From Nocardia vaccinii NBRC 15922 (lineage in GTDB: Bacteria; Actinomycetota; Actinomycetes; Mycobacteriales; Mycobacteriaceae), in the NCBI RefSeq assembly GCF_001613305.1, contig NZ_BDCC01000075.1, positions 1-52,747 on the forward strand: DNA of 52,747 bases, written 5' to 3'. The notes beneath the pieces are model-generated. The model did not search any database. It was not told where the DNA came from and saw nothing but the letters and a program-made list of their open reading frames with translations. The position numbers were made by a program, and so were the translations under genes. Shown piece after piece: positions 43,615 through 52,154 of this stretch (positions are counted from its first letter, which is position 1; every line of letters starts with the position of its first letter).

Positions 43615-44618
43615 GGTTTGCAAATTGCTATCCTTTGCCCGCCGATGAGTACCTGAAACGCTTCCGGAACTGGGCTCTTGCCCTTGGAACAAGTGAGGTT
43701 CACTTGCCCTGCGGGCAGGGCCGGAGGGAGTAGGGCCGAGAGCGACTGGATCAGGCCCGGGACTTTCCCGAGCAGGTCGACTGCCTGTTCGGGATCGGGG
43801 AACAATGCCCGCAGATCGGGTCCGCTGTTCTCGGTCAAACCGAGCGTGCCCAGGAGGTCGTTCAGCGGCCCGAGCCCTGAGGGTGCGATGTCGGCGAAAT
43901 CGATCAACCCGTCGATCTTCTGTTCGAAGACCTCGAAGACTCCCGCGAGTTGTTGGATCAGAGTGACGAGATGAGGCGATTTACCGCCGATCTGATCGGA
44001 TATCGTCGATAGATTGTTGATGATCGTCGAAATGACTGTCTGTCGATCGGCCGCGTAACGACTGAGCTGATCAAGGGCGTCCATCGCCGACCCGATGCCC
44101 GAGCCGTCACCGTTGATCACCGCAAGCGTGCTCTCGGCGAACTGGTTGATCGCCCCCGGGGAAAGCTCTGACAGGACCGGCTGCAGGCCGTTGAAGAGCT
44201 GCGTTATATCGAACGAGGGGACAGTGTGGTCGGAGCTGATCGCGCTGTGGGAGGGGAGCCGATTGCCGGGTTCATCGGGCTGGCGTATGTCGATGTACCG
44301 CTGTCCGACCAGAGATTGGAAACGAATAGCAACCGTGCTTTCCTCGTAGATCGGGTGCTTATTTTGCAGGGTGAATTCGACGCGAGCCGCAGAGCCCGTG
44401 ATCGAAATCTTGGTGACCTTTCCCACCTGGACGCCGAACATCCTGACGTCATCGCCTGTTTTCAGGCCGTTGACATCTGTGAAGGTCGCTGAGTACATAC
44501 TTGTTTCGCCTGCTACCGGCCGCTGGATCGCTTGTACGACAATCAGCAGCAAGACCGCCATCGCGGCGGTGAAGAGGATCAGTCGGGCGGCGATGCCCCG
44601 AATCGTCAATCTCGTCAT
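43611..44618 (-). CDS. mceB: Mce-family protein, MceB position
   Basis: The 335-residue protein has the membrane helix LILFTAAMAVLLLIVVQAI followed by the MCE domain: YSATFTDVNGLKTGDDVRMF, GVQVGKVTKISITG, RFQSLVGQRYIDIRQPD. Long helices with Gln and Leu (VTLIQQLAGVFEVFEQKIDG) should line the tunnel. It overlaps mceA and mceC by four bases on each side. The GVQVGKVTKI motif is typical of MceB proteins. Confidence 0.88.
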   Translation of the reverse strand: MTRLTIRGIAARLILFTAAMAVLLLIVVQAIQRPVAGETSMYSATFTDVNGLKTGDDVRMFGVQVGKVTKISITGSAARVEFTLQNKHPIYEESTVAIRFQSLVGQRYIDIRQPDEPGNRLPSHSAISSDHTVPSFDITQLFNGLQPVLSELSPGAINQFAESTLAVINGDGSGIGSAMDALDQLSRYAADRQTVISTIINNLSTISDQIGGKSPHLVTLIQQLAGVFEVFEQKIDGLIDFADIAPSGLGPLNDLLGTLGLTENSGPDLRALFPDPEQAVDLLGKVPGLIQSLSALLPPALPAGQVNLTCSKGKSPVPEAFQVLIGGQRIAICKP

Positions 44619-45661
44619 CGATTGCCTCCGGCCTCGAGGGCCTGCTGCGCCCGCAACGGAATGGCCAGACCGGGTACTCCGCGCAATACGACGTCCAAGT
44701 TCATCACCGGGCCTTCTGGCGAATCAGCGAAGGCCCGATCCAGTCGGGACAGCAAGTCGGTGAGTTGCGCACGTGAGGTCGCTGGATCGGGAAGCGTCGC
44801 TGCTAGGGCGGTCATGACGGGTGTGTACATGTCCGTATACGGACCGAAATACTCACGCGTGACGTCGCCGTCGTGTCCCATCGCGGGAAATGCTCGGTCG
44901 AACATGGCGATTGTCGCGTCGAATCGGTCACGCTCGTGAACGAAGACTTCGATGTTGAGAATTGAATGCATCAATGTCAAGGTGGAGGAGCTGTATTTTC
45001 CCAGGCCATCGGCGAAGGAAGAATAGTGGTCGATCACCGAGGTCGGCGTATATCGCTGCGCGTCGACCGCGGTTCTGGTGAGGACCATCATCGATTCCAG
45101 GAACGGCGCTAGTCTGCGGAGGTCGCTGCTTGCGGTCGTAAGCAAGTCCGTGAGCTGGGGTGTAAGCACTGTCGTCGATTCCGCCGTCAGCGTCTCCAAC
45201 AGTCGGCCGAGGGTGAAATCACTGACTTTGCTCGAATTGGCGCCGGTCAGGTCGATGGTTGCGTCGTCCTTCAGCTGTGGACCGCCATCTGTCGGCTTGA
45301 TGACCACCGCGCTCACTCCGAAGAGATTCACCGGCGCATAGCTGAGTTCGAAGTCGTCGTTGAGCCCGGAAATCTGGGAACGGTCGAGATCGAGGGTGAC
45401 GAGCTGGCGCCCCTTCTCTGTACTCGTTATGGAAGCGACTTTGCCGACTTTCACGCCGTCGAGCTGTACGACGGTTCCGTTCGTGATGCCGTCGCCCACC
45501 TGCTCCGTCCGGACGTGGGCCTCCAGGCCGTCGCTTCCTTGTTGTCCGGAAAAAGTGTAAATGCTTGCGGTGGTCAGCACTGCGGCGGCGACCAGTAACG
45601 AGCCCGTGGTTCGTGCGCCACGCAAGCTGACGGTGACACCCGGCACGATGTAATTTCGCAT
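44615..45661 (-). CDS. mceA: Mce-family protein, MceA position
   Basis: The 348-residue protein is the first Mce subunit of the operon. After the membrane helix (GSLLVAAAVLTTASIYTF) the MCE domain reads VRTEQVGDGITNGTVVQLDG, VKVGKVASITSTEKG, APVNLFGVSAVVIKP. The NLFGVSAV segment is characteristic of the MCE core. A helical region with DHYSSFADGLGKYSSSTL and an LRAQQALEAGG end follows. It begins four bases after yrbEB and overlaps mceB by four bases. No mycobacterial RGD-like invasion motif is seen. Confidence 0.87.
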   Translation of the reverse strand: MRNYIVPGVTVSLRGARTTGSLLVAAAVLTTASIYTFSGQQGSDGLEAHVRTEQVGDGITNGTVVQLDGVKVGKVASITSTEKGRQLVTLDLDRSQISGLNDDFELSYAPVNLFGVSAVVIKPTDGGPQLKDDATIDLTGANSSKVSDFTLGRLLETLTAESTTVLTPQLTDLLTTASSDLRRLAPFLESMMVLTRTAVDAQRYTPTSVIDHYSSFADGLGKYSSSTLTLMHSILNIEVFVHERDRFDATIAMFDRAFPAMGHDGDVTREYFGPYTDMYTPVMTALAATLPDPATSRAQLTDLLSRLDRAFADSPEGPVMNLDVVLRGVPGLAIPLRAQQALEAGGNR

Positions 45662-45665
45662 ACTT

Positions 45666-46532
45666 TCACCCGGTGAATTCGATCGCGGAGCTCACGCCCC
45701 ACAGGGTTATGGTCATGACCATGTCGAGGGTGATGATCGCTATAAAGCTTGCTCGTATCGCGCGTCCAGAAGCGACGCCCACTCCCTCCGGCCCGCCGGC
45801 GGCAAAGAATCCATAGTAGCAGTGGATCAGGATGACTACCACGGAGAATGCGAAGATCTTTGCTGTCGCGGCGAGAAGGTCGTAACCGCTGGTGAACTGG
45901 AAGAAGTAATGTTCATAAACTCCGGAGGCTTGCGCGTGAAGCAGAACGACGATGGTTGAACAGGCGAAATAGCTCAAGATCAGAGTAATGAGGAACGTGG
46001 GCACTATTGCGACCGCACCGGCGATCACGCGGGTGGTGACGACGAATGGCACTGATCGCAAACCCAGCGATTCGATCGCGTCGATCTCCTCGGATATCCG
46101 CATGGACCCGATCTCTGCGGTCATCCGGCAGCCGGCCTGAGCGGCGAATCCCACCGCGGCGATGATCGGGGCCAGTTCCCTGGTATTGGCGAAGGCCGAC
46201 ACCACTCCGGTCACCGGGCCCAGTCCGATCATGTCGAGCGTGGCGAACGACTGGACTGCGACGCCGCTGCCGATGGCGATGCCGAGCACGATCAAGACCG
46301 GCACCGTGCCGCCGCCCACAATGATGGAGCCACGCCCCCACGTGATGTCCGTGATCGTCCGGATTGTCTGTGGACGGTATCGGCGCAGGACGAACGGGAC
46401 CGAGCTGAGGGCCTGCCAGACGAATGCCGCGATGAATCCGATGGATTCCAGTGGGCGCAACGCTTCGCGGCGCCGCATGAACATGAGCTGGGCCCATCGC
46501 AGTCCGGGAGGTGCATAGGGTGTTGGTGTCAT
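45666..46532 (-). CDS. yrbEB: YrbE/MlaE-type permease, second copy
   Basis: ATG 46532 shares a base with the yrbEA stop (TGATG), giving 288 residues. The permease has several membrane helices (VLIVLGIAIGSGVAVQSFA, IVPTFLITLILSYFACSTI, IFAFSVVVILIHCYYGF). It carries the MlaE-family motif around AGCRMTAEIGSMRISEEIDA, IESLGLRSVPF. With YrbEA it forms the inner-membrane permease of the Mce lipid transporter, powered by an MceG-type ATPase encoded elsewhere. The frame is open further upstream, but that is yrbEA shadow. Confidence 0.9.
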   Translation of the reverse strand: MTPTPYAPPGLRWAQLMFMRRREALRPLESIGFIAAFVWQALSSVPFVLRRYRPQTIRTITDITWGRGSIIVGGGTVPVLIVLGIAIGSGVAVQSFATLDMIGLGPVTGVVSAFANTRELAPIIAAVGFAAQAGCRMTAEIGSMRISEEIDAIESLGLRSVPFVVTTRVIAGAVAIVPTFLITLILSYFACSTIVVLLHAQASGVYEHYFFQFTSGYDLLAATAKIFAFSVVVILIHCYYGFFAAGGPEGVGVASGRAIRASFIAIITLDMVMTITLWGVSSAIEFTG

Positions 46533-47428
46533 CACGCGATCCGAACTGGAAGGAACATGGCCACGACCTGGGTGATCGCCAGGTTGACGACGATGATGGC
46601 CGCGACGGACAACACCACGGCCGCGTTCACACCGTCGGCGACACCCCGGGGACCGCCCTTGGCTTCCAGCCCGCGTTGGCAGGCGATGATGACAACCAGA
46701 AATCCGAACAGCATCGATTTTGCGAGTGAGATCCACAGATCTGCGAGCGCGGTGAAGGAGCCGAACGTCGCCCAATAGCTGCCGGGCGTGACGTTCTCGG
46801 GGCCGATCGCGATCGCGTAACCAGCGAGAACCCCGACAAAGACAATCAAGACATTGAGCAGCGGCGCGACGAAGAGCATCGCGGCAACCCGAGGGATGAC
46901 CAGCCTGTGCACCGGGCTGATCCCCATCGTGTGCAGCGCGTCGATTTCTTCACGAATGTTCCGTGCACCGAGGTCGGCGGCTATCGCTGAGGCACCGGCA
47001 CCGCCCAGCAGCAATCCGGTCGTGATCGGTGCTCCCTGCTGGATCACACCCATGCCGCTGGCGGCGCCGACCATGGAGTCGGCTCCGAGTTGATGGATCA
47101 GGTTGCCGACCTGCATGGACACCACGACCCCGAAGGGAATCGCCATCAGAACGGCAGGAATCGCGGTGACCGTTATGAGGTACCAGGACTGCTGCAGCAT
47201 TTCGCGCCATTGGAACTTCAATGTGACGATGTCGGTGAAGATGCCACGAACCGATTCTCGAGCGAGATCGGCGACCCGCCCGAACGTCCGAAGTGCAGAC
47301 TTCGATGTCTCGGCAAGATTGTGCCCGGCGATCGTTGCCGTCGATTCTGGGCCGGGTGGCCTCGCATTCGCTGGCAACTCCGTCACGTCGCTGTGATCGG
47401 AAATGGGATCCTGGCGTCTCGCCACCAA
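46532..47428 (-). CDS. yrbEA: YrbE/MlaE-type permease, first copy
   Basis: TTG 47428 is chosen as start because GAAAGAGGT lies eight bases upstream, giving 298 residues; GTG 47425 is also possible. The frame is open to 47701, but that would place an operator-like palindrome inside the gene. The N-terminus is a polar extension of about 60 residues, then the permease: WYLITVTAIPAVLMAIPFGV, GLLLGGAGASAIAADLGARN, then IREEIDALHTMGISP with the conserved EExDAL. VRIA closes the protein. It is the first gene of the mce operon, and operator E lies about 100 bases upstream. Confidence 0.87.
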   Translation of the reverse strand: MVARRQDPISDHSDVTELPANARPPGPESTATIAGHNLAETSKSALRTFGRVADLARESVRGIFTDIVTLKFQWREMLQQSWYLITVTAIPAVLMAIPFGVVVSMQVGNLIHQLGADSMVGAASGMGVIQQGAPITTGLLLGGAGASAIAADLGARNIREEIDALHTMGISPVHRLVIPRVAAMLFVAPLLNVLIVFVGVLAGYAIAIGPENVTPGSYWATFGSFTALADLWISLAKSMLFGFLVVIIACQRGLEAKGGPRGVADGVNAAVVLSVAAIIVVNLAITQVVAMFLPVRIA

Positions 47429-47529
47429 CGTTCTTACCTCTTTCGGTCCGAGAGGCGGCTTCGGCCCATCGTGGGGCCATCTTCTCGACAGCGCTGATGA
47501 AGGGCCAGGTAGCTCCTCTTTGTCATCGC

Positions 47530-47556
47530 TACCATCGGTAGCTGATACCGATGGAT
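47530..47556. promoter_or_regulatory. Operator E (mce operon upstream)
   Basis: TACC-atc-GGTAGC, centre T at 47543, GATACC-gat-GGAT. By hand count, 17 of 20 model positions match. It lies about 100-130 bases before the yrbEA start and suggests that the TetR protein at 31544 also controls the mce operon. Confidence 0.6.
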
Positions 47557-48123
47557 CAGTAGTGTGCTCCGGGACACGTTCGACGTCAAGGGGGTCCGGC
47601 GATTCCTGTAGGCCCGCCTGGAGCGATGCGGCGAAGAGGGCTTCGGGGTCCGGTTCTACGGCCTGCTTGAAGCGAGCCCATTGATACCTGCGGTCCAGCA
47701 ACTCCTAGCCTATGGCGGACTGTCGAAGGGGCGTCGTCGAAGGGCATCGGTTCGTCGCGTGCGGTCAGTTGTGAGGAAATCCTCAGAAACTCTTGACTGA
47801 GAACTTCTTCGTAAGTGACGATATAGTCAGAAGGTGAAGGGAGTGGTCGATGGCAGACTGCGCGATCTCGATGCTGATCTGCGCGGCGGGGACGGAGCCC
47901 TGGATTGCGAACAGCCGGGGCGAGTTCGGAATCCGACCCTCGAGGTACACCACCGCCCATGGTCGGAATACGAGAAGCCCGACCTTGTCGGTGCCGAAAC
48001 ATTCACCACAGCATCAGGTTTCATGGCGATCGCGCGGTCCTCGTCGAGCATCACCGCGCACCGAGCGCGCACGGATTTCCGTTCCCGTCGTGGGTGGTTG
48101 CCTCGATTTCTCCAGGAGTTCCG
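47557..48123. other. Intergenic region between mce and the P450 operon
   Basis: No gene is supported. TTGACT at 47793 and TATAGT at 47822 are present but too far apart (23 bases) for a standard promoter. Short frames at 47834-48130 contain some protein-like words (VRNPTLEVHHRPWSEYEKPD and FHGDRAVLVEHHRA in another frame) and may be a decayed gene, possibly a regulator; I cannot identify it. Confidence 0.4.
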
Positions 48124-49309
48124 ATGCGTAAGCACGCCGATGTGCCAACCTATGAGCCGGATCTGTATTCGCCGCGGGCGGTTCGCGACACCTATCCGCA
48201 CGACGAGCGGTTGCGGGGGCTCGGAGCGGTGGTGTGGCTGGCCCGTCAGAAGGCGTATGCGCTGCCGCGGTATGCCGAATGCAAGCAGGTGCTGCTCGAT
48301 GACGCGACTTTCGTTTCTGGTGCCGGCGTCGGCCTGAACCCGGTCTCTAACCGGCTCTCGCGCGGAACCACCTTGAACAGCGATGGTGTCGACCACGTCC
48401 GTCGTCGAGCGCTGCTGTCCCCGCACTTGGCTCCGCGAGCGTTGCGCACGATGCGTGATTCCGTCGACAAGCAGGCGGATGCGGTCGTCGCGGCCCGCAA
48501 CCGCGGAAGGTCGCATCGACGGTGTCGAGCTGGCGACCGCGCTCCCGATGTCGGTCGTGCCCGATTTGATCGGCTGGCCGCACGAAGGCCGCGAAAACCT
48601 TTTACGTTGGGCGGGAGCGACTTTCGACGCGCTCGGACCCATCAACCAGCAAACGGTGCGATCCACCCCTTCGGGTATCGAGATGATGCGATTCGCTCGG
48701 CGGGTCGCCCGTGATCGCACGATCCTGCCCGGCGGCGCGGGTCAAGACGTGTTGCGCGCGGCCGACGAGGGCACGATCCCGCGTTCCGACTGCCCGGCGG
48801 TGCTGATCGACTACTTGGCGCCGTCACTGGACACCACGATCAGCGCGATCTCGAGTGCGTTGTATCTGCTGGCCGCCCATCCCGAGCAATGGCGGCTGCT
48901 GAAATCGGATCCGTCGCTGATCCCTAACACAGTGAACGAGGTCGTCCGATACGAATCTCCGATCCGCGCGTTCTCGCGCAAAGCCGTTCGCGATGCCGAG
49001 ATCGCCGGAACGCCGATCGAGAAGGACGCGCGGGTCGTGGTCATCTACGGTTCGGCCAATCGTGACCCACTCGAATGGGAATCCCCGGACACCTTCGATA
49101 TTCGCCGCGACGCCACCCGCCAACTCGGATTCGGCCACGGAACCCATGGCTGCGCGGGCCAAGGGCTGGCCCGGCTGGAGACCCAGGCCATGCTGCGTGC
49201 GCTGGTCGAACGTGTCGACCGGATCGAGGTGGCCGGAGAGCCCGAATGGGCGATGAACAACATCATCCACCGCTACGCGCGTTTGCCGCTGCGACTGATT
49301 CCGGCCTGA
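48124..49309 (+). pseudogene. Cytochrome P450 split by one frameshift
   Basis: ATG 48124 has CAGGAG upstream and begins MRKHADVPTYEPDLYSPRAV. The N-terminal half runs in one frame to about SVDKQADAVVAA (48490). The second half, from TAEGRIDGVELATALPM, is in the next frame, so one base too many lies around 48490-48510. P450 motifs are otherwise intact: helix I region YLAPSLDTTISAI, ExxR in NEVVRYESPIR and the haem loop FGHGTHGCAGQGLARLE. The total length of about 395 codons is normal. A ferredoxin and a ferredoxin reductase follow, the usual electron chain. The closest type by context is a class I P450, perhaps for aromatic substrates. Confidence 0.8.
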
Positions 49310-49323
49310 AGGAGGGCACTTCG

Positions 49324-49521
49324 ATGAAGATCGCCATCGGCTACGACCGCTGTGAAGGACACGGGCTGTGCGCCGAACAAGCACCGGCTGTGTTCAGTCT
49401 CGACGACGACGCCGAACTGACTTATCGCTTCGACGGTGCAGAAGTGCCCGGCGACCAGGTCGCCGCGGCTGGTGCGGCTATCGTGTCCTGCCCGGTCGCG
49501 GCCTTGCGAGCATCGTCGTGA
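49324..49521 (+). CDS. P450-associated 3Fe-4S ferredoxin
   Basis: The 65-residue ferredoxin starts at ATG 49324 after GAAGGAGGG. The cluster ligands are in CEGHGLCAEQAP and SCPVAALR, the C-x5-C plus CP arrangement of single-cluster 3Fe-4S ferredoxins that feed P450 enzymes. It would pass electrons from the reductase to the P450. Both its partners are disrupted, although this gene is intact. Confidence 0.88.
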   Translation: MKIAIGYDRCEGHGLCAEQAPAVFSLDDDAELTYRFDGAEVPGDQVAAAGAAIVSCPVAALRASS

Positions 49522-50570
49522 GCGAGCGCCATGCCGTGGTTGTCGGTGCATCCATCGCCGGTGTGACGGCGGTCCGCGAATTGCGGGCCCTCGGCCATCG
49601 CGGAGCGATCACCATGATCGGCGCGGACCCGCACGGCTCCTCTGCGCGCCCGCCACTGTCGAAGGCTGTGCTCGAGGATTCGACCGCCGACGCAACCCTC
49701 GGCTACGGCTCGATGATCTCGACGTCACTAGCGTGCGTTCCGCTGCGGTGGCCGCTGATTTCGACCGACGCACGGTCGTAATCGCTGATAGCGACACCTT
49801 TTCCTACGGTGCGCTGATCATCGCAAGCGGCGCCGAAGCCCGTCGCATCGCCGCCCCCGGGCAACGCGGCGAACTCGAGCTGCGGACGCTCGATGATGCG
49901 CGCACATTGCGCCCACGCCTGGACACCGCCACCGCGGTGATCGTTGTCGGCGCGGGATTCCTCGGGATGGAAGTCGCCAGTGCCTGCGTTGCGCGCGGCA
50001 TTCCCGTCACCGTGATCGATATCGATCCGCCCCTGCGAACCCGTCCTGGGTTCGTACCTGAGCGGCGTGATCAGCGCACGCGCCGTAGAACGGGGCGTTC
50101 GAATAGTGCAGACAACAGAATTCGCCACCCTCGTTCGTGATCCGGTCAGCGGTGTGGCCCTTTCGAGCGGTGACGTATTGACAGCTGACTTGGTGGTTAC
50201 CTGCGCCGGAGAAATTCCGAACACCTCTTGGCTGGCAGGCACCGGTTTGGCTGACCGCAACGGTATCGGCATAGACGACGCGTGCATGACCACGGCCCTT
50301 GATGTTTATGCCGCTGGGGAGGTCGCATATCTGCGAACGGGAAACAGCGCGCGCCATTCCGGTCCAACGTCGTTGCTCAAGCCGAGGTCGCCGCGGCTTC
50401 GGGGCTGGGGCTACAGCCGGTCGGAGCCGCGAGCGACCACTATTTCTGGACCGAAATCCTCGGCATATCGATCAAGGTACTCGGGCCATTGCCACTGATC
50501 GGCGCTCCCACCAGCATCGAGGGAAGCCTCGCCGACGGATCTGCCCTGCGCAGCCGCCGGTTGAACGATT
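49518..50570 (+). pseudogene. Ferredoxin reductase, frameshifted and truncated
   Basis: GTG 49518 overlaps the ferredoxin stop. The FAD motif is clear (VVVGASIAGVTAVRELRALG), then RPPLSKAVLEDSTADATL. The frame changes near 49700 to LRLDDLDVTSVRSAAVAADF, with ALIIASGAEARRIAAPG and the NAD site VIVVGAGFLGMEVASACVAR. A second change occurs near 50040 (VLGSYLSGVISARAVERGVR) and a third near 50350 (RAPFRSNVVAQAEVAAASGL). The last recognisable piece is SDHYFWTEILGISIKVLG. After LIGAPTSIEG-type residues the gene runs into an IS remnant. Pyridine-nucleotide oxidoreductase function is lost. Confidence 0.8.
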
Positions 50571-50905
50571 CGACGAATCCGTTGTTCCACGGCGTGCCGG
50601 GCGGAGGATAGACAATCCCACCCGATCAGCGCAGAACTGTTGCAGCGTATGAGAAATCATTTCCGGTCCGTTGTCCATGCGCAGCACCCTCGGTGGACCA
50701 CCACGTGCGGTGAACACCTCCTGGAGCTCAGTCACGAGTTTCTCGGCGGTGATCGACCGCTCCACCAGATGTAGCAGCGATTCGCGGGTGTGTTCGTCGA
50801 TCATCGAGGCGATCCTCACCGCCTTGCCGTCGACGGTGGAGTCGAACTGGAAATCCAACGCCCACAACACTTTCGGTGCGTCGGCGTCGATCGGAGGGCA
50901 GCGTC
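50571..50905 (-). mobile_element. Truncated DDE transposase of the IS3/IS481 kind
   Basis: The minus strand encodes VLWALDFQFDSTVDGKAVRI, ASMIDEHTRESLLHLVERSI and RVLRMDNGPEMISHTLQQF, carrying the first two catalytic Asp. PWNNGFVESF follows in another frame with the Glu. Both ends are missing. This fragment abuts the broken ferredoxin reductase. Confidence 0.75.
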
Positions 50906-51125
50906 GCCAACCGGCCCGTCTACGTCGCCGTCGGCGTGGACACCGCTGGTGAACGCGACGTCCTGGGCATGTGGGTCGGCACCGGAGGTGAGGGAGCCAA
51001 GGAATCTGTCACCTACCTGTCGGACCTGCAAAACTGGGGCGTCGAGGATTATCTGCCTCGTCGCCTGCGAGGGCCTCAAAGGTCTGCCCGATGCGTTGCA
51101 CTCGCTCTGGCCACGCGCGCTCAGT
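50903..51125 (+). mobile_element. IS256-family transposase fragment
   Basis: VANRPVYVAVGVDTAGERDV, LGMWVGTGGEGAKESVTYLS and DLQNWGVEDYL are typical of Mutator/IS256 transposases. The sequence continues in another frame with LVACEGLKGLPDALHSLWP. The N- and C-terminal parts are absent. The remaining DNA to 51308 holds a 37-codon minus-strand frame (about 51164-51277) that I cannot assign. Confidence 0.75.
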
Positions 51126-51308
51126 GACCAGTCAGGCGATCACCGGCTCGCCCACGAAGATCCTTACAGTCCCTCCTCCGGTGCGGGCAGTTGCGCGACC
51201 AGGCCGGCGAAGTCTTCGGGTGCCAGGTGGTGACGATGCTCCGGGACTATCTGCTGGAGGTTCTCCGCCTTGGTCATCTGCTTGCTTGGACCTCTCTTTT
51301 CCTGTCCT

Positions 51309-52154
51309 CTATACAGGGGCGCGGCTGAGGACGATGTCGAAGGTCGCCACCTGGACACCGTCGGCGTCGGTGAGGAACTCCAGGATCAGTTCGGGTGCGA
51401 CCCCGAACACGGCATCTGAATCGAGGTAGTCGCTCTCGGCGTCGAACACCTCGGTCGTGAGGGGGCGAAAGCCGGCCGCAGTCACGAGCAGATGGATGTG
51501 CGCAGCCCGCCACGGGTGTCGTCCCGTCGCCGCGAGCAATGCCCCCACCGGCCCATCATCGGGGATCGTGTACGGAACCGGCCTGATCGTGCGGATCTCG
51601 TAGCGCCCATCTGCGTCGGTGGTGTACTTGCCACGTAGGTTGAACTCCGGTTGCTCGGGATCCTGAATCGCGTACAGCCGGTTTGACGCGTTCTGCCACA
51701 CGTCGAGCGTCGCGCCCGCGACCGGCCGGCCGTCGAGGTCGGTCACGCGGCCGCGGAGCAGCGCCGGCGCGTCTCCATCGTCGCGCTCGACCATCGACTC
51801 CCCAAACGCCCGGTGTGGCGATCCCGCCGCATAGAACGGTCCTGTCAGCGTCTGGATCGTCGCGCCGTCGGCTGTGGAGGTGGTCTCCACCAGGCTGGAC
51901 AGGCCGAGCACGTCGGAGAGCAACTCCGCCTCCTGGCGCACCTCGGTCGAGATCTGGCCCACAGCCGTGAGAAAGCGCATAGCTGTGCGCCGTTCCTTGG
52001 TCTGCAGCCCCGCCTCGCTGGCAAAGGCGTGCAGATGCCGCACGGCCGCCTGCATGACCTTGCGCAACCGCGGGTCGGGGGTGTTCTCGAACGTGGCCAG
52101 CACTTGGTCGAGTAACAGCTCGGGGCTGAAGTGGCTGTCCTGCTGCTCCGACAT
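51309..52154 (-). CDS. Intradiol ring-cleavage dioxygenase (hydroxyquinol/catechol type)
   Basis: The 281-residue non-haem iron(III) enzyme cleaves a catecholic ring between the hydroxyls. The N-terminal helical domain (RFLTAVGQISTEVRQEAELL, SDVLGLSSLVE) is typical of catechol and hydroxyquinol 1,2-dioxygenases, and TGPFYAAGSPHRAFG follows. Iron ligands expected in the family are visible: Tyr in SNRLYAIQDPEQ and in RPVPYTIPDDGPVG, His residues in HPWRAAHIHLLV. The PEQPEFNLRGKYTTDADGR loop fits hydroxyquinol or chlorocatechol enzymes. It shares a base with the upstream stop (TGATG). It belongs to a leftward aromatic catabolism operon that continues beyond the window. Confidence 0.88.
   Translation of the reverse strand: MSEQQDSHFSPELLLDQVLATFENTPDPRLRKVMQAAVRHLHAFASEAGLQTKERRTAMRFLTAVGQISTEVRQEAELLSDVLGLSSLVETTSTADGATIQTLTGPFYAAGSPHRAFGESMVERDDGDAPALLRGRVTDLDGRPVAGATLDVWQNASNRLYAIQDPEQPEFNLRGKYTTDADGRYEIRTIRPVPYTIPDDGPVGALLAATGRHPWRAAHIHLLVTAAGFRPLTTEVFDAESDYLDSDAVFGVAPELILEFLTDADGVQVATFDIVLSRAPV

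Noticed and set aside
47557..47701. Long N-terminal extension of yrbEA up to 47701
   Set aside because: It would include operator E in coding sequence, lacks similarity to YrbE proteins, and a better ribosome-binding site lies before TTG 47428.
47850..48131. Short frame ahead of the P450 gene
   Set aside because: Fragments look protein-like in two frames, but no continuous recognisable product is present.
51164..51277. Minus-strand frame of 37 codons beginning MTKAENLQQ
   Set aside because: Too short to identify and located between IS debris and the dioxygenase gene; possibly a truncated gene start.
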